From Burkholderia sp. Ax-1719 (GTDB taxonomy: Bacteria > Pseudomonadota > Gammaproteobacteria > Burkholderiales > Burkholderiaceae): DNA of 64,000 nucleotides. A model generated the notes under the pieces. It saw only the letters and a list, made by a program, of their open reading frames with translations. It was not told where the DNA came from and ran no database searches. Positions 59,687 to 64,000 of this stretch are shown here, in pieces. Every line of letters begins with the position of its first letter. Position 1 is the stretch's first letter. Location: positions 186,001-250,000 of the forward strand of contig NZ_VWWJ01000004.1 of the NCBI RefSeq assembly GCF_011753055.1, given 5' to 3'. A program made the position numbers and the translations under genes.

Positions 59687-62600
59687 GTGCCCTTCTTTTT
59701 TATCGACAGACCGGTGTTCGCGTGGGTGATCGCGCTGGCGGTCATGGTGGCGGGTGTGTTCGCCATCACGCAATTGCCGGTGGCGCAGTATCCGCGCCTT
59801 TCGCCGCCGCGCATCGTGGTGGTCGCGTCCTATCCGGGCGCGTCGGCGCAAACGGTGGACGACAACGTCGCCAGCATCATCGAGGAAAGCCTCGATGGCG
59901 CGGACGGTATGCTCTACTACGAGACCACCAGCGATGGTCTCGGCAATCTGGAGATCGACGTGACGTTCGCGCCGGCGACGAATCCGGATATCGCGCTCGT
60001 CGACGTGCAGAACCGCATCAAGCAGATCGAGGCGCGTCTGCCGCAAGCGGTGGTGCAGCAGGGCGTGAACGTGGTGAAAGCGTCCAACACCTTCCTGATG
60101 CTGGTGGCGCTCACCTCGACGGACGGCTCGCGCGACTCCGCCCAGCTTGCGGACTATCTCAACCGCTACGTGCTGCGCGAGCTCAAGCGCGCGCCCGGCG
60201 TGGGCGAGGCGGAACTGTGGGACTCCGACGAGGCGATGCGCATCTGGGTCGATCCGTGGCGGCTGCGCGAATACGGGCTTGCCGCGAGCGACGTGACGTC
60301 GGCGATCACAGCGCAGAACGCGCCCGTGACGGCGGGCACCATCGGCGACGCGCCGTTCGCGCCCGGACAGCAGACCAACGCCTCGGTCGACGTGACGGGG
60401 CAACTGGAAACGCCCGCGCAGTTCGGCGATATCGTACTCAAGGCGAAGCCCGATGGCTCGATCGTGCGTCTGCACGATATTGCGCGCGTGGAACTCGGCC
60501 GCAGCGACTATTCGTTCTTTTCGCGCTTGAACGGGCGGCCTGCCGCCACGGTGGGTATCCAGCTTGGGCCGCGCGGCAATGCGCTCGAAACCTCGGATGC
60601 GATCCGCGCGCGGCTGGCGGAATTGTCGAAACATCTGCCGCCAGGCGTCGCGGTGGAAATCCCGTTCGACAGCGCGCATTTCGTGCGCGTGGCGATCCGC
60701 GAGGTGGTGATCACGCTGCTGGAAGCCATCGTGCTGGTGTTCGGCGTGATGTGGCTGTTCCTGCGCGATCTGCGCGCGACGCTGGTGCCGACGGTCGTCA
60801 TTCCCGTCACGCTGATGGGCGCGTTCCTCGCGCTCTACATGGGCGGCATGTCGATCAACGTGTTCACGCTGTTCGGGCTCGTGCTGGCGATCGGCATTCT
60901 CGTGGACGACGCCATCGTGGTGGTGGAGAGCGTGCATCGCGCGATGCACGAGGAAGGGCTCGCGCCCAGGGAGGCGACGCGGCGCGCCATGTCGCGCATC
61001 GGCGGGGCGATCGTCGGCGTGACGGCGGTGCTCACCGCCGTGTTCGTGCCGATGGCGTTCTTTACCGGCAATGTCGGCGGCATCTATCGACAGTTCGCGG
61101 TGGCGATGATTGCGTCGATGCTGGTGTCGTCATTCATGGCGCTTTCGCTCACACCTGCGCTATGTGCGAGCATGCTCAGGAAACCGAAGCATATTGAGGC
61201 GCATGGCACCTCGCGTGCTGCGCGGGTTTCGCGCGGCTATCGCGGCTTCGTGCTGAAGCTGTTGCGGCGCAGCCGCCGCGTGCTGGTCATCTACGCGCTG
61301 CTGATTGGCGCGATGGCGTGGCTTTACTGGCAGATGCCGCAAGGCTTCCTGCCCGCCGAAGACGAAGGCCAGCTTCAGGTCATGATCCAGTTGCCCGCAG
61401 GCGCGACACAGGCCCGCACGCTGGCGGTGGTGCAACGTGTGGAGCAGATCCTGCGCAATGAAAACGCGGTCGACAATGTCACCAGCGTGGTGGGCTGGAG
61501 CTTCGCGGGCAGCGGCCAGAACGTGGGCATGGCGTTCGTCGATCTGAAGGACTGGGATCACCGCTCGATGAGCGCGCAAACCTTGCGCGACCGGCTCAAC
61601 GACAAGTTCGGCGCGATCCTTGACGGCGATGTGGAAGCCACGCTGCCGTCGCCCGTGCCCGGCATCGGGCATGCGGAGGGCTTCACGTTCCGGCTGGAGG
61701 ATCGTGGTGGTGTCGGCATGGACGCGCTAAAGGCGGCGCGCGGCCAGTTGATCGACGTGGCCGCGAAAAGCGCCGTGCTGGCGGGTGTGCACTCCGAGGA
61801 TCTGCCCGACGCGCCGCGCGTGGCGCTCGATGTCGACCGCGCGAAAGCCTATGCGTTCGGAGTGCCGTTTGGGCGCATCGCGGACTTGCTGAGCACCACC
61901 TTCGGCTCGACCTATGTGGACGACTTCCCGGCTGGCGGGCGCATGCGCCGCGTGATCGTTTCCGCCGATGCGGGCGCGCGTATGGCCGAGCACCAGTTGC
62001 TCGACCTGCCGGTGCAGACGGGTACGGGCTCGACGGTGGCGCTGTCGTCGCTGGCGTCCACGCGCTGGACGCGCGGCCCCGTGATGCTCACCCGTTACAA
62101 CGGCTATCCGTCGCTCGACGTGAGCGGGCGCGAATCGAGCGGCCACAGTTCCGGCGAAGCGATGGCCGAAATGGAACGGCTGGCCGCCGATCTGCCTTCG
62201 GGCGTCGCCTATGAATGGACCGATACGGCGTTCGAACAGATCGAGGCCGCGCGCGATACGCCCTTGTTGCTGGGCCTCTCGGTGCTGGCGGTGTTCATGG
62301 TGCTGGCAGCCCTGTACGAAAGCTGGATCACGCCCGCCGCGGTGCTGCTGGTGGTGCCGCTGGGCACGCTCGGCGCGGTCGTGGCGATGTTGATGCGGGG
62401 CCTGCCCAACGACATCTACTTCAAGGTGGGGCTCGTGACGGTGGTCGGGCTGACGGCCAAGAACGCGATTCTGATCGTGCAGGCGGCGAACGCCAGGCGC
62501 TTGCGCGGTCTGCGCGCGGGGCCGGCCGTGGTGGCCGCGTGCGCGGAGCGGCTCAGGCCGATCGTGATGACGTCGGCGGCCTTCGTGCTGGGCGTCGTGC

Positions 62601-62827
62601 CGCTTGCGCTGTCGCACAGCGCGGGCGCGGAAAGCCGCCATTCGATCGGCACGGGCGTGCTTGGTGGCGTGCTGGCCGCGACGGCGCTTGGGCTCGTGTT
62701 TGCGCCAGTGCTGTATTGCGCGGTGGCCTCGCGGCCGCCGAAGCGCATCGCGGGCAGATCGGGCGGGCTGCGCGGCAGACGCAGATCCGCGCGAGGCGAG
62801 CCTGCGTTCGAGGAAAGTACGCAGTGA
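59687..62827 (+). CDS. RND efflux permease without adaptor or channel partners
   Basis: 1046-residue HAE1-type RND pump: PVFAWVIALAVMVAGVFAITQLPVAQYPRL at the N-terminus, proton-relay aspartates in AIGILVDDAIVVVESVHRA, periplasmic porter/docking domains and GLTAKNAILIVQAANARR. Start GTG 59687 with CAGGA upstream. No HlyD-type adaptor or TolC-type channel lies next to it, unlike the pump at 27-33 kb, so it must borrow partners or work as an inner-membrane exporter. As the last gene of the peptide block it probably removes a processed or acetylated product. Confidence 0.92.
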   Translation: MPFFFIDRPVFAWVIALAVMVAGVFAITQLPVAQYPRLSPPRIVVVASYPGASAQTVDDNVASIIEESLDGADGMLYYETTSDGLGNLEIDVTFAPATNPDIALVDVQNRIKQIEARLPQAVVQQGVNVVKASNTFLMLVALTSTDGSRDSAQLADYLNRYVLRELKRAPGVGEAELWDSDEAMRIWVDPWRLREYGLAASDVTSAITAQNAPVTAGTIGDAPFAPGQQTNASVDVTGQLETPAQFGDIVLKAKPDGSIVRLHDIARVELGRSDYSFFSRLNGRPAATVGIQLGPRGNALETSDAIRARLAELSKHLPPGVAVEIPFDSAHFVRVAIREVVITLLEAIVLVFGVMWLFLRDLRATLVPTVVIPVTLMGAFLALYMGGMSINVFTLFGLVLAIGILVDDAIVVVESVHRAMHEEGLAPREATRRAMSRIGGAIVGVTAVLTAVFVPMAFFTGNVGGIYRQFAVAMIASMLVSSFMALSLTPALCASMLRKPKHIEAHGTSRAARVSRGYRGFVLKLLRRSRRVLVIYALLIGAMAWLYWQMPQGFLPAEDEGQLQVMIQLPAGATQARTLAVVQRVEQILRNENAVDNVTSVVGWSFAGSGQNVGMAFVDLKDWDHRSMSAQTLRDRLNDKFGAILDGDVEATLPSPVPGIGHAEGFTFRLEDRGGVGMDALKAARGQLIDVAAKSAVLAGVHSEDLPDAPRVALDVDRAKAYAFGVPFGRIADLLSTTFGSTYVDDFPAGGRMRRVIVSADAGARMAEHQLLDLPVQTGTGSTVALSSLASTRWTRGPVMLTRYNGYPSLDVSGRESSGHSSGEAMAEMERLAADLPSGVAYEWTDTAFEQIEAARDTPLLLGLSVLAVFMVLAALYESWITPAAVLLVVPLGTLGAVVAMLMRGLPNDIYFKVGLVTVVGLTAKNAILIVQAANARRLRGLRAGPAVVAACAERLRPIVMTSAAFVLGVVPLALSHSAGAESRHSIGTGVLGGVLAATALGLVFAPVLYCAVASRPPKRIAGRSGGLRGRRRSARGEPAFEESTQ

Positions 62828-62851
62828 GCGCAGTTCGCGCCGCGCGTGGAC

Positions 62852-63424
62852 TCAGAAAAGCCGTGGCGTGCCCACCCAGACCAGCACGGCTTCCTCGTCG
62901 CGCGGGTTCGTCCAGCTGTGCGGCACCGTCGATTCGTAATGCGCGCTATCGCCCGCGCCCAGCACGAACGACTTGCCTTCCAGGGTGATCGTCACTTCGC
63001 CGCTGAGCACGTGGACGAATTCTTCGCCCGCGTGCGTGGTGACCTCGCTGCGCTGCTGGCCCGGCGGCAAGCGCACGAGAATCGCTTCGAGCTGGCGTCC
63101 GCCCGACTGGTTGGAAAGACGCGCGAACAGATTGGTCGAATCGGCGAAAGCGAAGTACTGCAGATCCTTGTGGCGGCGCACGCAGCCTTCTTCAGTGGGC
63201 GTATCGACGAAATAGCTGACCGGCACGCCCAGCGCCTTGGCGATACTTACCAGCGAGGTGATCGACGGGCTGGCGTGGTCGCGTTCGACCTGCGAGAGAA
63301 AGGGTTTGGAAAGCTGGGAGAGGGTCGCGACGTCGTCGAGCGTGCGGCCCTGGCGCTGGCGCAGCGACCGGATCTTGCTGCCGACGGAGACGACGTTCTG
63401 GGTTTCGACGGTTTTCGATGCCAT
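62852..63424 (-). CDS. XRE-cupin transcriptional regulator 2
   Basis: 190-residue regulator of the same architecture as the one at 46179: HTH (IRSLRQRQGRTLDDVATLSQLSKPFLSQVERDHASPSITSLVSIAKALG) and cupin-2 barrel (EVTTHAGEEFVHVLSGEVTITLEGKSFVLGAGDSAHYESTVPHSW). Both end in VWVGTPK/RL. It converges with the RND permease gene, 24 nt between stops. The paralogous pair bracketing the receptor-to-RND block suggests shared or sequential ligand-dependent control. Confidence 0.92.
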   Translation of the reverse strand: MASKTVETQNVVSVGSKIRSLRQRQGRTLDDVATLSQLSKPFLSQVERDHASPSITSLVSIAKALGVPVSYFVDTPTEEGCVRRHKDLQYFAFADSTNLFARLSNQSGGRQLEAILVRLPPGQQRSEVTTHAGEEFVHVLSGEVTITLEGKSFVLGAGDSAHYESTVPHSWTNPRDEEAVLVWVGTPRLF

Positions 63425-63939
63425 GGTTAAAGGCTGGTCTTTTGTATTGGAAGCGCGGGTTTCGCACCGGCATCGATCACTGCATGCGGAGCGAATTCAT
63501 CTGATGAATGCCGGTATTCAACATTCATTTAAAGCCAGGTCTCCATTAGGCGCTTTTCCACCGATTCAGGCCATTCACGTGCGCGCTAATCCCCGTGCGG
63601 CGCGACGCGTTTGTTTCGGTGTCCAGGTTATCTGTTTTGTTAAAAGGCCACTGATAATAGCATTACCAATAAGTTCGCAGAAAAGTGCATGATCGGGCCG
63701 ATGGCGTCAGGGGATTATCTGAATGCGTATCGAATGCAAGTGGAAATGGAAAATATTACGAAATATATCGGACAGCAGAATTCAGAAAGTTGAAGTCATA
63801 GTTTGAATGGTGGTCGCGCTGGCTAATTCGGTGCATTTATCGATCACCGTGAAGGCGCATCGCGAAGTGGGGTCGCCCTGATAGTCCGAACCGCACGGCG
63901 CGGTTATGCTTCGATACCGTCCAATTTTCGGAGCGTCCC
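63425..63939. other. AT-richer intergenic region
   Basis: About 515 bp between the XRE-cupin gene and the last partial gene. It is AT-richer than the flanks around 63640-63820. I see no supported gene, strong hairpin or clear operator in it. Confidence 0.5.
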
Positions 63940-64000
63940 ATGCAGACAGTCCGTCGTTTCGCGTTCCTTGCGCTGGCAGCCGGTGTCATGAGCCTGTCCT
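63940..64000 (+). CDS. Start of an exported protein, truncated by window end
   Basis: ATG at 63940 behind GGAGCG opens MQTVRRFAFLALAAGVMSLS, a typical signal peptide or lipoprotein leader (basic n-region, Ala/Leu core). Only 20 residues are visible, so no family can be given. Confidence 0.6.
   Translation, partial: MQTVRRFAFLALAAGVMSLS

Noticed and set aside
59722..61197. 491-codon open frame overlapping the RND gene in another frame
   Set aside because: Arg/Gly/Ala-rich shadow of the RND permease frame.
1..64000. tRNA, rRNA, CRISPR arrays, transposases or integrases
   Set aside because: None recognised by eye on either strand; no phage or IS protein families among the credible genes.

Overview
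The window is GC-rich proteobacterial chromosome, most probably from the Burkholderia/Paraburkholderia/Caballeronia group. Support for this comes from codon use, a DUF3331 gene, many LysR/GlxA/MocR regulators, a Nit1C nitrilase cluster and beta/gamma-type LexA boxes (CTGT-N8-ACAG). It looks like an accessory, regulator-rich region. I saw no tRNA, rRNA, insertion sequence or CRISPR array.

Layout. 1-9.8 kb: the 5' part of dinB with a perfect LexA box, then a small-molecule catabolism or detoxification region. It holds a tautomerase, an NTF2-like protein, a GlxA regulator, nitrilase 1, two alpha/beta hydrolases (one epoxide-hydrolase type), DUF3237, two SDRs and a LysR. 9.8-17.4 kb: a MocR-type regulator divergent from a complete seven-gene Nit1C cluster (nitB-nitH order), preceded by a good sigma54 -24/-12 element. 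17.4-27.3 kb: an AEC transporter with a LysR, a GlxA regulator, an SDR, TetR regulators, an MFS exporter with an operator-like repeat, and a PEP-mutase/isocitrate-lyase-like operon. 27.4-34.1 kb: a tripartite RND efflux operon with a divergent TetR. 34.2-36.1 kb: an MFS transporter divergent from an HxlR regulator; its operators recur 8.7 kb away in front of the PEP-mutase-like gene. 36.1-41.4 kb: a LysR, a DNA alkylation repair group (DUF3331-tag-ogt), a small SOS-type gene behind two tandem LexA boxes, and a MarR-MFS pair.

42.1-62.8 kb is the most unusual part, a co-directional block of 15 genes. In order: TonB, ExbB, two ExbDs, a periplasmic TPR protein, an XRE-cupin regulator, a TonB-dependent receptor, a YejABEF-type peptide ABC importer, a TldD/TldE-like protease pair, two tandem GNAT acetyltransferases and an RND permease without partner subunits. 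A second XRE-cupin regulator closes it on the opposite strand. I read this as a self-contained pathway that brings a peptide (possibly a modified, RiPP-like or microcin-like one) across both membranes, cleaves it in the cytoplasm, acetylates the product or warhead and exports it. That reading is inference from family knowledge; the gene order and overlaps are directly visible.

Most operons are tightly coupled by 4-nt ATGA/GTGA overlaps. Where several in-frame starts exist I chose by Shine-Dalgarno spacing and family conservation, and say so.
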